The notes: generated by a model not told the origin, from the letters alone. Shown: positions 53,876-62,878, counted from the stretch's first letter. The stretch: DNA of 64,000 nucleotides from Christiangramia lutea (GCF_022489035.1 NZ_JAKVTV010000003.1:248001-312000); one strand, 5' to 3'. A program made the numbers and translations.

Positions 53876-54944
53876 CTGTTGGTTTTTTAGTAATATTCAG
53901 ATCCAGCTGGACTTTAAAAGTACTTTTGTTATTCTTAATATGAAGATTGTACCTATTCTCATATAGTATGTCCAGTCTGCGCTTTAAGTTCTTAAGTCCA
54001 ATACCTTCACTTTCTTTTTTATCTATTTCCCCCGAGATTGAATTTTCGATTTTGAACCTGAGCATCTCGTCGATCAATTTCATGCAAATAGAAATTTTGA
54101 ATTTTCCGTCGTTACCTTTTCCATGTTTAAAACTGTTCTCCACAAAAGGCAATAGTAGCATGGGAGCTAGTTCAATATTCGAAGGAATTTCATCAATATT
54201 GAGTTGAACATCCAGATTTTCCCGGAAGCGTTTTTTCTCCAGATCTATATAATTTCGAATATGACCTACCTCATCCTCAAGCTTTACTACAGGTTTTTTG
54301 GTTTGGTAAAGAATATAATCCAGCAACTCTGAAAGTTGCAGGATCATTTCGGGAGTGGCAGCATTTTTTGAGAGGCTCAATCCGTAGATCGTATTTAGGG
54401 TGTTGAATAGAAAATGCGGGTGTATCTGCATTTTTAAATACTGAAGTTCCTGTTCCTTCAGTTTAAGCTGTGCTTCCAGGAATCGATTTTTCAATTCTTC
54501 ATTCTTAGCCGAAGTGGAGTAATTGTATTTCAGCAAACTAAAGGCAGAGGCAATGGTTACAACGAGATATACTGAAATTAAAATGTAGATGAGGCTTTTG
54601 GTAAGGGGGAAGTTCTCCTGGTAGCCGTATCCCAGGGTCATTATGATGCCGTAGAATGCCGATAAGGTGATGTAAGTTGCCGAAATAAGGAAGGTGGCTA
54701 CGGAATAAAGAAAAAATTTCAGGTATTTTTTCAAAATAAGATATGCCGGAATGAGCCTGTAAATGAAAACATAGGTCGTACCAATTGTAACCGGGAGAAA
54801 GAAGGCCGAGAATGTAAGAATGGTACTGAAATCGGCTCCTTGAAATCCAAAGAAAAATGTAAAGAACAGGAGCACAATTAGCCATAAAAGACTATGTAGC
54901 AATATTCTTCTTCCTAATTCTAAAAATGCACCGGCGATTTTCAT
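53865..54944 (-). CDS. LytS/YehU-family sensor histidine kinase
   Basis: A 359-residue inner-membrane kinase with four predicted helices in residues 15-140, then a coiled linker and the HisKA_3-like segment MQIHPHFLFNTLN (phospho-accepting His about residue 177), followed by a GHKL ATPase half with LPFVENSFKHG and GIGLKNLKRRL. No periplasmic sensor domain exists, so it may sense membrane or cell-wall state. The start is ATG 54944; a TTG just before it also fits. It overlaps the response-regulator gene by 11 bases. Confidence 0.88.
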   Translation of the reverse strand: MKIAGAFLELGRRILLHSLLWLIVLLFFTFFFGFQGADFSTILTFSAFFLPVTIGTTYVFIYRLIPAYLILKKYLKFFLYSVATFLISATYITLSAFYGIIMTLGYGYQENFPLTKSLIYILISVYLVVTIASAFSLLKYNYSTSAKNEELKNRFLEAQLKLKEQELQYLKMQIHPHFLFNTLNTIYGLSLSKNAATPEMILQLSELLDYILYQTKKPVVKLEDEVGHIRNYIDLEKKRFRENLDVQLNIDEIPSNIELAPMLLLPFVENSFKHGKGNDGKFKISICMKLIDEMLRFKIENSISGEIDKKESEGIGLKNLKRRLDILYENRYNLHIKNNKSTFKVQLDLNITKKPTDVS

Positions 54945-54999
54945 CAAGAAATAAAAATGTGACTAAATTTTCAGATGTGAAAGTTTTTGCGACAAATAA

Positions 55000-55007
55000 C
55001 AAATTTA
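55000..55007 (-). promoter_or_regulatory. Putative kinase-gene promoter -7 element
   Basis: Reads TAAATTTG on this strand, 55 bases before the ATG at 54944. Confidence 0.35.
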
Positions 55008-55153
55008 GAAGGGCGCATGACATTATAATCATTTTATATAAGTTTATGGCTTAGACGATGTAGAAACAGGGTTGATTTTTGCATTTCATCTCAAAATTCA
55101 TTTTTGGAAAGGCTTATCATGTAGATTTGAGACTACAATCAAAAAACCGAACA

Positions 55154-55594
55154 ATGATCGCAATCAGTATTTTAATTTTTCAACAGGGTGGATTTTTCGA
55201 ACAGTTATTGGCCAGGATACATGAAGGTGGTCCCTTGGCTATGAGCCTTATTCTTATTTGCTTTCTACTGGTACTGTTCTTAATTGTTAGAGCAGCGATG
55301 AAACTAAAATCACCTGCACATATTTTTAATAAGTCGGTCACACTTATAAATCAGCTTGCCTTACTGGCCCTGGTGATTGGTCTATTCGCACAATTTATCG
55401 GACTCATTCAGATTTTCGATGCGTTTGAAGCCCTGGGAGATATCAACCCTAATTTATTTGCTGGTGGATTAAAAGTGACTTTGTTAGCTCCCGTATTTGG
55501 TGGATTCACATTTCTAATTGGTAGAATGGCCAGCTTTATCTTAAACTGGATAAGGAATGAAAATCTTGACGCTGTCACATCAGAAAGCGTCTAA
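55154..55594 (+). CDS. MotA/TolQ/ExbB-like membrane protein
   Basis: A 146-residue protein with three predicted membrane helices (about 22-45, 63-85 and 106-130) that shows the MotA/TolQ/ExbB pattern, although it lacks the long cytoplasmic loop of ExbB. The helix GGLKVTLLAPVFGG is typical of the proton-channel core. No ExbD, TonB or TolR gene is adjacent. It is divergent from the LytS/LytTR pair and could be a target. I start at ATG 55154; the frame is open further upstream to 55079 but that part is not family-like. It may interact with a partner encoded elsewhere. Confidence 0.68.
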   Translation: MIAISILIFQQGGFFEQLLARIHEGGPLAMSLILICFLLVLFLIVRAAMKLKSPAHIFNKSVTLINQLALLALVIGLFAQFIGLIQIFDAFEALGDINPNLFAGGLKVTLLAPVFGGFTFLIGRMASFILNWIRNENLDAVTSESV

Positions 55595-55659
55595 AATTGA
55601 ATTTCTAGCTTAACGCAGGTATGTAAATTGCCGTTTCGAAGGAATTTACAAATCGGTTA

Positions 55660-57381
55660 TTACTTTATCCTTGATGAATTGATCTGGATATCTGCCCCTT
55701 TCCAGCTTTGTTTTATCTCAGCATCCATTTTCTGAACATTGCCATTGTCATTCAAATTTTGGTAGGCGAGTTTCATTCCATGTTGGGCCCAACCATTTTT
55801 GGGTAGTTTTTTCAGATCTTGCTCATAGGTTGCGATCGCTTCATTATATTTTCCTGCTTCTATTTGTACTGCACCTAAATGGTGTCTAACGGAAAAGAAC
55901 CAATCTGGTGGTTCATCGTAATTAAGGGAATCTTCAATTTCAACAGCTTCTTTTAGCAGAGTGATACTTTCATCATAATTTTCTTCGCTGGCCAGGATCT
56001 CTGCCTTGACCACTCTTCTTGCGATTTGCATCAAATGATTCACCGAATTGATGTCCCAGACTGTTACTTCCTCAAGACTTTTATCGTCTGAAAGTTCTTC
56101 CAGTGTCTCTAACTCGGTTCTGGCTTTATCAAGATCATTTTTGGCCATATAGGCCATTCCTCTGGCATATTTTTTTACAGCCTCAAGGTATGGCAGGTCA
56201 TAGGTCTTAAAATCTGAATTCAGGATCTCGTCCCAGCGTCCTAATTTTACCTGCACATATAGCGGAATAGCGTAATAATGTTGTAACGTTCCCCAACCCG
56301 GTTCTTTCATTATATCCGGATGAACGTACCCCGAAAGTTTATTTGCCCCAAGCATAGCCCATTCGCTATTACCTTCCAAAGTTGCTGTGGCGGCCAGGAA
56401 ATGATAGTTATGCGGATAATAAGCGAGGGGATAAGCTCCCTGGGCATGACATTTCGTGACGTAAATACTATCTGCTTCCACAGCACGAAGGTTTGCTATA
56501 GAGCCTTTATGATATTCACCGGTTCTTATATAAACGTGCGATGGCATATGCACTAAATGACCGGAGCCCGGAACCAATCCGTCATCAAAAGCTTTTGCTG
56601 CAACATTTGCTCTTTCAGGAGAATTAGAAGCCTCTACGGCGTGAATATAAAAGTGGTTTGCACCGGGATGATCAGGATGATTTTTTAAAATTTCCTCAAG
56701 AAGACTAACAATTTCCGGCGTCCATTCCTCTGGGTTGCCCTGTTTGTCATAGAGCTGCCATGGATAAAGATTCATTAAAGATTCTGCATAAAGCGTGGCG
56801 ATGTCCTGGTCTTGTGGAAACTGCTGATAAACCCTCTTCATTTCAGCGCTATAGGCCTTATCGAGATTTGTTCGGTCTTCAGGAGGTTCCTCCACATATC
56901 GCGCTGCCATTGCTGAGATCAATTCTGATTCTTTTTCAGATTTCGAACCCAGTTCTTGGGCTTTCTGGATAGCGCCGTAAGCCCGCTCGTAATTGTCGTC
57001 TTCCATTCCTGCGTTATAGTTGGGCCCCAAAACATAGGCATAACCCCAATAGCACATAGCGCATTCAGGATCGAGTTTGGTAGCGTAATAAAAAGAGCGA
57101 GCTGCCTCGGCGTGGTTGAATCCATAGGCCAGAACCATTCCCTGATTAAAGTATTTCTGAACTTCAAAATTATCTGTTTCAATCTTAAAATCAACTGCAT
57201 CAAGTCCATCGAAAAGTGGAGCTTTTTTATCGGATTCATACCATTCGCTATCGGTCATTTTAGGTGCGCAACTATACTTGCTCGAGGGTACTTCTTTTAG
57301 GGTGATTTCTTCTGGTTTCTCTCTATCATTTTTACAGGAAAAAATGATAAGGCCAATGAGGAATAAAATTATAGTTCTCAT
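55660..57381 (-). CDS. Tetratricopeptide-repeat lipoprotein
   Basis: A 573-residue lipoprotein (lipobox IFSC near residue 16) of TPR-type helical pairs over most of its length. Early repeats are around MVLAYGFNHAEAARSFYYATKLDPECAM (in parts), with later ones such as YNEAIATYEQDLKKLPKNG. The motif HFYIHAVEAS and HLVHMPSHVYIRTGEY is shared by a Bacteroidota/Proteobacteria family often annotated only as TPR protein; His-rich positions raise the possibility of metal binding. I start at ATG 57381 for the lipoprotein signal. No partner gene is adjacent, and the gene is monocistronic. Confidence 0.78.
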   Translation of the reverse strand: MRTIILFLIGLIIFSCKNDREKPEEITLKEVPSSKYSCAPKMTDSEWYESDKKAPLFDGLDAVDFKIETDNFEVQKYFNQGMVLAYGFNHAEAARSFYYATKLDPECAMCYWGYAYVLGPNYNAGMEDDNYERAYGAIQKAQELGSKSEKESELISAMAARYVEEPPEDRTNLDKAYSAEMKRVYQQFPQDQDIATLYAESLMNLYPWQLYDKQGNPEEWTPEIVSLLEEILKNHPDHPGANHFYIHAVEASNSPERANVAAKAFDDGLVPGSGHLVHMPSHVYIRTGEYHKGSIANLRAVEADSIYVTKCHAQGAYPLAYYPHNYHFLAATATLEGNSEWAMLGANKLSGYVHPDIMKEPGWGTLQHYYAIPLYVQVKLGRWDEILNSDFKTYDLPYLEAVKKYARGMAYMAKNDLDKARTELETLEELSDDKSLEEVTVWDINSVNHLMQIARRVVKAEILASEENYDESITLLKEAVEIEDSLNYDEPPDWFFSVRHHLGAVQIEAGKYNEAIATYEQDLKKLPKNGWAQHGMKLAYQNLNDNGNVQKMDAEIKQSWKGADIQINSSRIK

Positions 57382-57424
57382 AATGAATATTTTATGAGCA
57401 GGAAGTTCAATGATTGGCAACTTA

Positions 57425-57432
57425 CAAATTTA
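57425..57432 (-). promoter_or_regulatory. Putative TPR-gene promoter -7 element
   Basis: Reads TAAATTTG on this strand, 43 bases before the ATG at 57381. Confidence 0.35.
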
Positions 57433-57511
57433 CGAAATGATGCCTGAAGAATTGCGAATTTCGCAATGAAACAATCACTACATTTAAAAGTTAATTCTAA
57501 TCATAGAAATC

Positions 57512-57619
57512 ATGTCTAAGGAGAAATCCCCTTCCAAGAATTCGGCTAAAAAAGAACCGACCAGGAGTTTGAAAGAAAAGAGAGCGGCTAAAGCTGTAAA
57601 GAGAAAGAATAGGAGTTAG
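57512..57619 (+). CDS. Small lysine-rich protein, 35 residues
   Basis: The frame opens at ATG 57512 and ends at TAG 57617-57619. The product begins MSKEKSPSKNSAKKEP and ends KAVKRKNRS; about two-fifths of residues are Lys or Arg. Very small basic proteins of this type are known in Bacteroidota and resemble ribosome- or nucleic-acid-associated peptides. I recall similar short Lys-rich frames near helicase genes but cannot name a family. It is too short for most gene finders. Expression is inferred only from codon use and the start context. Confidence 0.5.
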   Translation: MSKEKSPSKNSAKKEPTRSLKEKRAAKAVKRKNRS

Positions 57620-57648
57620 TTATTCACAATTACTGCAATTAAATTGAA

Positions 57649-57725
57649 GTCATCCTGAACTTGTTTCAGGATCTCGGAGGAGATAAATTTTCAAATTGGA
57701 GAAGCTGAACCAAGTTCAGGTTGAC
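57649..57725. repeat. Inverted-repeat element, Bacteroidota TCCTGAACTTG type
   Basis: GTCATCCTGAACTTG (57649-57663) and CAAGTTCAGGTTGAC (57711-57725) are inverted repeats with one mismatch over 15 bases. The left arm can also pair locally as ATCCTGAA-CTTGT-TTCAGGAT (57652-57672). From memory this sequence family is scattered in intergenic DNA of many Bacteroidota. Confidence 0.6.
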
Positions 57726-57733
57726 GTAAGAGT

Positions 57734-57760
57734 AAAAGGAGCGTTTATGCGCTCCTTTTT
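57734..57760 (-). terminator. Terminator of the DEAD-box helicase gene
   Basis: AAAAGGAGCG and CGCTCCTTTT pair around TTTATG; on this strand a T run follows. It lies nine bases after the helicase stop. Confidence 0.7.
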
Positions 57761-57769
57761 ATAATTTCT

Positions 57770-59113
57770 TTATTTTTTCCTTCTGCGATTGGCGTTCTTG
57801 TCGCCTCGCGTTTTAGGTTTTTTATATTTTTTCGCAATTTCCCTTCTATAAGATCCGCCTAGATTAACTTTTTTATTCTTATCCTTTTTCTCGTGGAATG
57901 CAGGTCCGGCTTCCTCGATATCTTTATTAGGGTTATTGATCTCAATGGCTCGAGGCCTTTCTTCGGGGATCAGTTCTTTCGAAATTTCAACATCTTCAGG
58001 AAGATCATGCTGAGGTACTTCCATATCCATTAGGTCTTCGATCGCATCCAGGTATTCCTGTTCCTTTTCGGTAGTAAAAAGAAGAGACCGTCCTTTCCTT
58101 TCAGCCCGTCCGGTTCTACCAATTCTGTGCATATAGTTTTCAGGATATTGCGGGGTGTCGAAATTTACTACGTGTGAAACATGTTCAATATCCAGTCCGC
58201 GGGCCATCACATCTGTAGCTATCATAATTCGGGTTTCTCCTGCGTCGAATTCAGAAACACTGTTTAAGCGGTAGTTCTGACTTTTTCCGGTATGTACAAC
58301 GCTTACTTCGCCAGGGAATTCCTCACCCAGACTTTCAAAAAGTCTGTCGGCTATTCTTTTATCACCTATAAAAATCAAGACCTTGTGGTAAGTCTCAACG
58401 TCTACCAGGAGATGTTTTAATAAATTGGACTTAGTATAGAAATTTGGCAGATTATATCCGCTTTGTTCAATGTTTTCAAGAGGCGTTCCGCTCACGGCTA
58501 CTGAAATTTTTTCCGGAGCCTTGAAACTGGCATCGATCATCGCCTCAACCGTTTCGGTCATGGTAGCAGAGAACATGATATTCTGCCTGTTCTGCGGAAG
58601 TAGGTCAATAATATTATTCACCTGAAATTTAAAGCCAAGGTCCAGCATTACATCAACTTCATCTATCACAAATTTCTGGATAGATTTCAGCTGAATTGCT
58701 CTGCGCAGAACAAGATCATAAAGTCTTCTGGGGGTGGCTACAACGATATCCAGCCCACGCATGAGTTCCTGGTGTTGCGTATTTATGTTAACACCTCCAT
58801 ATACGCCCGCAACCCTTACATTGATGTATTTGGCTACTTTTTCGATCTCTCCAACTACCTGCACTACAAGTTCCCTGGTTGGAACCATGATCAATATTCT
58901 CGGATTCTTTTGCTCTGAATATTTTAGCATTCTCAGTATAGGGAGCAAATAGGCGAAGGTCTTTCCTGTTCCCGTTTGAGCAATACCTATTACATCCCGG
59001 CCAGACATGATTGTAGAAAACGCCTGTTCCTGAATGGGCGTAGGCTCCTGGAAGTTCAGATCTTCCAAGGCGTTTCGCAATGGTGTATTTAAGTTTAGGT
59101 CAGAAAAGCTCAA
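57770..59113 (-). CDS. DEAD-box RNA helicase
   Basis: A 447-residue ATP-dependent RNA helicase for ribosome assembly, RNA decay or cold adaptation. It has the Q motif (LNFQEPTPIQE), Walker A AQTGTGKT, a DEVD box in place of DEAD in VIDEVDVMLDLGF, and HRIGRTGR as motif VI. SAT (FSATMTE) is present. The C-terminus is a basic tail rich in Lys and Arg for RNA binding. The start is TTG at 59113, matching the family opening MSFSDLNLN. The gene stands alone with its own terminator. Confidence 0.9.
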   Translation of the reverse strand: MSFSDLNLNTPLRNALEDLNFQEPTPIQEQAFSTIMSGRDVIGIAQTGTGKTFAYLLPILRMLKYSEQKNPRILIMVPTRELVVQVVGEIEKVAKYINVRVAGVYGGVNINTQHQELMRGLDIVVATPRRLYDLVLRRAIQLKSIQKFVIDEVDVMLDLGFKFQVNNIIDLLPQNRQNIMFSATMTETVEAMIDASFKAPEKISVAVSGTPLENIEQSGYNLPNFYTKSNLLKHLLVDVETYHKVLIFIGDKRIADRLFESLGEEFPGEVSVVHTGKSQNYRLNSVSEFDAGETRIMIATDVMARGLDIEHVSHVVNFDTPQYPENYMHRIGRTGRAERKGRSLLFTTEKEQEYLDAIEDLMDMEVPQHDLPEDVEISKELIPEERPRAIEINNPNKDIEEAGPAFHEKKDKNKKVNLGGSYRREIAKKYKKPKTRGDKNANRRRKK

Positions 59114-59133
59114 AATATAAAAATTTAATGCCC

Positions 59134-59141
59134 CAAAGGTA
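59134..59141 (-). promoter_or_regulatory. Putative helicase promoter -7 element
   Basis: Reads TACCTTTG on this strand, 20 bases before the TTG start. Confidence 0.4.
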
Positions 59142-59174
59142 GGGCATTAAAAATTAGCGATATCGGCAAAAATT

Positions 59175-60014
59175 TTATTTTCTTTTACTTCCCCAGGGAG
59201 ATCTTTTTATAAGATAGCTAATCGTAGATTCATATTTGTCTAGGTTGGTCCCGATACCGGTGCGGTCTACATTGTAAAGACTTTTTCCCTGATCATTAAA
59301 AATCTTTATCATGATATTGGTACTATAATTTTCCAAAGAGCTGCTGGATGAAAAAGTGTTTTCTTTTCCAGAAGACTTGCTTGATTTTCTGTCTTTATTT
59401 TCCTTATCCTTATAAGTTGTACTACTGCTTCCATAAGAATTTGATCCGGTATAGTCTATTTTCGCCGAGCCAAGAACGATAAACTCAACTCCAAGCAATT
59501 GGGCAAGTTCTGCAGGTCTCAATTTGCTGGCTTCAGCTTCCCCAATATTATTCTCATAAAGAATGGCATTGGTTTCAGATGGATCCTGAAGAATCACCTG
59601 GCTGGTATTTTTCCTGATAGAGCTTGCTGTGGCATCCTGTACTTCCTCCATCATTCCTTCGGTAGTTAAGGCAGTGTTATTAGAGACAATCTTAAAGGGA
59701 AGAACTGCAATCTTATTTTTTCTTTCCGCTGCAGTTGTAGTAGAATTTAGATTTGGTAGAGTTGAGGTACTTTGAATTTGATTATAGACCTCGGTACGTC
59801 CGCTGGCAAAATCGATCTTATGGATATTTTCTTTTTTTAACTCATACTCCAGGTCTTCTCCGGAATAAACAAAACTAATCACCTCACTTTTTACTGCGGT
59901 AACCTTTCCTTTTTTCTCATCACCATTCAGCATATGCACTATATCTTCCTGTGCCAGCGAAATCGATGAAATAAACATAAATAATAAAACGAAAATAAAT
60001 TTTGGATTTTTCAT
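59175..60014 (-). CDS. Exported CsgG-like protein
   Basis: A 279-residue exported protein. Signal peptide residues 1-21 end SLAQ. Next comes a small SH3-like beta domain (DIVHMLNGDEKKGKVTAV to KIDFASGRTEVY) that begins many Bacteroidota envelope proteins, then a domain reminiscent of CsgG/FlgO-type periplasmic folds: KIAVLPFKIVSNNTALTTEGM, a helix with SIRKNTSQVILQDP and LAQLLGVEFIVLGSAKIDY. The segment TGSNSYGSSSTTYKDKEN to SSSSSLENYS is a Ser-rich insert. CsgG-like domains form secretion channels or bind peptidoglycan-associated complexes. The link is remote and I am not sure of it. Confidence 0.55.
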   Translation of the reverse strand: MKNPKFIFVLLFMFISSISLAQEDIVHMLNGDEKKGKVTAVKSEVISFVYSGEDLEYELKKENIHKIDFASGRTEVYNQIQSTSTLPNLNSTTTAAERKNKIAVLPFKIVSNNTALTTEGMMEEVQDATASSIRKNTSQVILQDPSETNAILYENNIGEAEASKLRPAELAQLLGVEFIVLGSAKIDYTGSNSYGSSSTTYKDKENKDRKSSKSSGKENTFSSSSSLENYSTNIMIKIFNDQGKSLYNVDRTGIGTNLDKYESTISYLIKRSPWGSKRK

Positions 60015-60077
60015 AGAATACTTTTTAATAATATGAAAATAATAAAAAACTGTTTATTAGGATATTGTGTGTGAATT

Positions 60078-60953
60078 TTATTCTATCTGGATATTATAGG
60101 CATGGTTTACTTCCTCTGCTTCATTCAGCTTTTCAATACCTTCCTTATCTGGTAAGTTTTGGTTTGTATCTTCAATATCTGCAATTCCCAACCAGGGTTC
60201 TATACAAACATAGGAAGCACCGGGTTTAGCCCAGATTCCCAGGTTCTTGAAATCCTTGTATTCAACAGATAGGATCCTGCCATTTTTGGCACTTACCAGG
60301 TTGACTTTTTTAGACTTGATATTCTTAAATATTAGGGCATCATTATCAAAAATATGCGGAGTTAACTGGATCCTATTTTCGTCTTTTAGAACCTTTCTGG
60401 TTTTGGAGCTCACCAAGCCTTCGGCATTAAGAAGATAGGTTTCCAGATTTATTTTTTTATCGAATTCCAAATAATATTCTTCGATCTTTTCATTTTCAAA
60501 ATGCTGAATATTAAATGCCGGATGTCCTCCAAGAGAGTAATACATAGGTTTAGAATCGAGATTAATGACATGATGACTAACTTCAATATTTTTTCCGTTT
60601 AAGGTAAAGGCAATTTTGAAATCGAATTTGAAAGGATACATTTCAAGCGTTTCTTCTGAATACATGAGTTCAAAAACAAGCTGATGTTCAGATTTTTCCT
60701 TGAGCCTTATATCTTGGTTGTATCTTATAAATCCATGTTTGGGAACGGAGTATTCTTTTCCATTATAAAAGAATTTTCCATCTTTTATAACCCCGATAAT
60801 GGGAAAAAGATTAGGAGCATGACTTCCCCAAATATCAGGAGTAGCCTGCCATATATATTCCTTGTTATTCTCTTTATTAATGATGCTGCAAAGTTCTGCA
60901 CCGGTTTCCTTTACAGATATTGTCAGGAATTCATTTTCTATGGAATGTTTCAT
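60078..60953 (-). CDS. Aldose 1-epimerase family protein (LacX-like)
   Basis: A 291-residue cytosolic protein of the galactose-mutarotase-like superfamily, LacX/YeaD branch. It has the pattern LFPIIGVIKDGKFFYNGKEY, followed by PKHGFIRYNQD, with the catalytic His in KHGFIR and HLGGHPAF-like YSLGGHPAFN, and Glu near the end in CIEPWLGIADIED. It presumably interconverts anomers of an unknown sugar. Length normal. No sugar operon is adjacent. A short A+T-rich gap without features separates it from the CsgG-like gene. Confidence 0.85.
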   Translation of the reverse strand: MKHSIENEFLTISVKETGAELCSIINKENNKEYIWQATPDIWGSHAPNLFPIIGVIKDGKFFYNGKEYSVPKHGFIRYNQDIRLKEKSEHQLVFELMYSEETLEMYPFKFDFKIAFTLNGKNIEVSHHVINLDSKPMYYSLGGHPAFNIQHFENEKIEEYYLEFDKKINLETYLLNAEGLVSSKTRKVLKDENRIQLTPHIFDNDALIFKNIKSKKVNLVSAKNGRILSVEYKDFKNLGIWAKPGASYVCIEPWLGIADIEDTNQNLPDKEGIEKLNEAEEVNHAYNIQIE

Positions 60954-61236
60954 TAAAATGGCAAATTTTTAAATAAAGTTAGTCTTCTGAATAAAAAAAC
61001 AGAACCAGTTTCTTATTTAATTCAATTCCAAAGGAAAATTAGATGAAAATTTGTCGGAATTCCATTCCAAATGAAATCGGTAATCATCGGTAAAACTATG
61101 GAATTTATCCTCTTGCAATAGGTTACCTGTTAAATATTCAATTTTTATCACAATTATATAAAAAACTGAAAACCAACACCTTAGACTGTTCGTATATTAT
61201 GTACAGGTGATTTTTTTAACCATTAAATAAATAATT

Positions 61237-62034
61237 ATGAAAAAACCAGTTATTAAGGTTGAAGTAAACAGAGGAAATGAAAATGCATCTTCCAGAAGAA
61301 GCTTTTTAAAACTTGGTGGGCTTGCGGTAGTGGGATCCAGCTTAATGTTGTATTCATGCCAACCGGAAGAAGATGAGATTTTCTCACTAGACGCTAAAGC
61401 CAAAGGAGTCAATAATAAGAAGGTATTTAATTTAGGTAAGGGTGACCGGGCCATATTGAACTATGCTTATATCCTTGAACAGCTAGAGGCAGCATTTTAC
61501 TCTAATGTGGTAAACGGTAATTCTTTGTCATTTGATAGTATGGACGGGGACTATGAAATATTCTATGATATCTATCAACATGAATTGATACACCGTGACT
61601 TTTTTGAACTAGTCCTGGACTCATTATTTGGTCCTGGACAAGTTGCTCCAAATCTGGAATTCGATTTCAGTTCTGTAAATTTTCAGGATAGAGATACAGT
61701 TCTCACTTTTTCTCAAATTTTAGAAGATACCGGGGTTCAGGCGTATAATGGTGCAGGTAAACTATTATCGAATGCGACTTACCTGTTACTTGCTGGAAAA
61801 ATAGTCTCGGTGGAAGCCAGGCATGCCTCGGCAATCAGAGATCTTATTGGAGAAACAACTGGTGATACAGATAATTTTGCTGATGAAGACATTACGGTAG
61901 ATCTAGCACTAGGAAATCAGGTATTTCCAGAAGCATTCGATGATGCAGTTGCGCCGGGAGATATCCTGGAAAGGGTTGCTGGAACTGGATTCCTGAAAAC
62001 CCGGATTATCGCCAATAATGTTCCAACAGAGTAA
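61237..62034 (+). CDS. Ferritin-like secreted lipoprotein (first of a pair)
   Basis: A 265-residue protein of the ferritin-like Pcc13-62/PF13668 type. The N-terminus has a twin-arginine motif SRRSFLKLGG followed by a hydrophobic stretch and LMLYSC, giving acylation at Cys41. The four-helix core has metal-ligand pattern Glu84 (LEQLEAAFY), Glu116-x-x-His119 (HELIH), Glu163 (EDTGVQAY) and Glu193-x-x-His196 (VEARHAS). A di-iron or di-manganese centre is therefore plausible. Homologues are linked to desiccation or stress, without enzymology. It lies 21 bases before the second copy and forms one operon with it. Confidence 0.82.
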   Translation: MKKPVIKVEVNRGNENASSRRSFLKLGGLAVVGSSLMLYSCQPEEDEIFSLDAKAKGVNNKKVFNLGKGDRAILNYAYILEQLEAAFYSNVVNGNSLSFDSMDGDYEIFYDIYQHELIHRDFFELVLDSLFGPGQVAPNLEFDFSSVNFQDRDTVLTFSQILEDTGVQAYNGAGKLLSNATYLLLAGKIVSVEARHASAIRDLIGETTGDTDNFADEDITVDLALGNQVFPEAFDDAVAPGDILERVAGTGFLKTRIIANNVPTE

Positions 62035-62055
62035 TAACACTAAAATCTTAAAATT

Positions 62056-62856
62056 ATGAATTTTATAAATTTCTTAGATAAAATAGCCGACGGTGAACTT
62101 TTAAACATAAAAGCCAACAGGAAGGAATCCTTCGGACATATGAAAAATATTGGGAAGCAGGCTGCATTAGCGTCAATTCCTTTTGCATTTGCAGCAACCA
62201 GTAACAAAACGAAAGCGGCAACGATGTCGTCAGCATTTGCTTCAGCCATGGCAAGTCCGATTGAAATATTAAATTTTGCCCTTACCCTGGAGTACTTGGA
62301 AAAGGAATTCTACCAGATCGGGATGGATACTAATGGTTTAATAACAGGTGATGACAGGGATGTGTTTGGCCTAATCTTAAAACATGAAGATGAGCATGTA
62401 AAATTTCTCCTTACGGCCCTGGGAGAAAATGCTATTGAAAAACCGCAATTTGATTTCACGGCTGGAGGAGCTTTTAACACTTTTGGGGATTATCAAACCT
62501 TTTTATTATTATCCCAGGGATTTGAAGACACTGGTGTTAGAGCCTATAAAGGACAGGCAGGAGCTTTGATAGATAATAATGCCTTATTGGAATATGCGCT
62601 TCAGATACATTCAATAGAAGCCAGGCATGCTTCAAAGGTTCGTAGAATGCGAATGGAAAAAGGATGGATCACAGGAAATGGTGATGAAAGTTCACCAATA
62701 GCTGCAGTTTATGCAGGGGAAGCTAATACTATTCAAGGTGGTGTAGATTTAAATGCAGCATTGCCTCAGTATTCTAATTCTTCAATAACTGAAGCCTTTG
62801 ATGAGCCATTAACAATGGATGAGGTAAATGCAATAGCCGGACTCTTTATTGTATAA
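62056..62856 (+). CDS. Ferritin-like protein (second of a pair)
   Basis: A 266-residue homologue of the gene before it. The N-terminal 66 residues are different: a weak hydrophobic stretch (KQAALASIPFAFAATS, about 34-49) without twin arginine or lipobox, so it may be a signal anchor or be exported with the first protein. The ligands are conserved: Glu82 (LEYLEKEFY), Glu111-x-x-His114 (HEDEH), Glu157 (EDTGVRAY), Glu188-x-x-His191 (IEARHAS). Different surfaces but identical centres fit a heteromeric complex. A terminator lies after the stop. Confidence 0.8.
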   Translation: MNFINFLDKIADGELLNIKANRKESFGHMKNIGKQAALASIPFAFAATSNKTKAATMSSAFASAMASPIEILNFALTLEYLEKEFYQIGMDTNGLITGDDRDVFGLILKHEDEHVKFLLTALGENAIEKPQFDFTAGGAFNTFGDYQTFLLLSQGFEDTGVRAYKGQAGALIDNNALLEYALQIHSIEARHASKVRRMRMEKGWITGNGDESSPIAAVYAGEANTIQGGVDLNAALPQYSNSSITEAFDEPLTMDEVNAIAGLFIV

Positions 62857-62878
62857 ATTTAAATCTTCAATTTTATAT

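Noticed and set aside
60954-61236. Riboswitch or RNA gene before the ferritin-like pair
   Set aside because: I saw only A+T-rich sequence and a short GGAATTCC palindrome, with no conserved riboswitch core.
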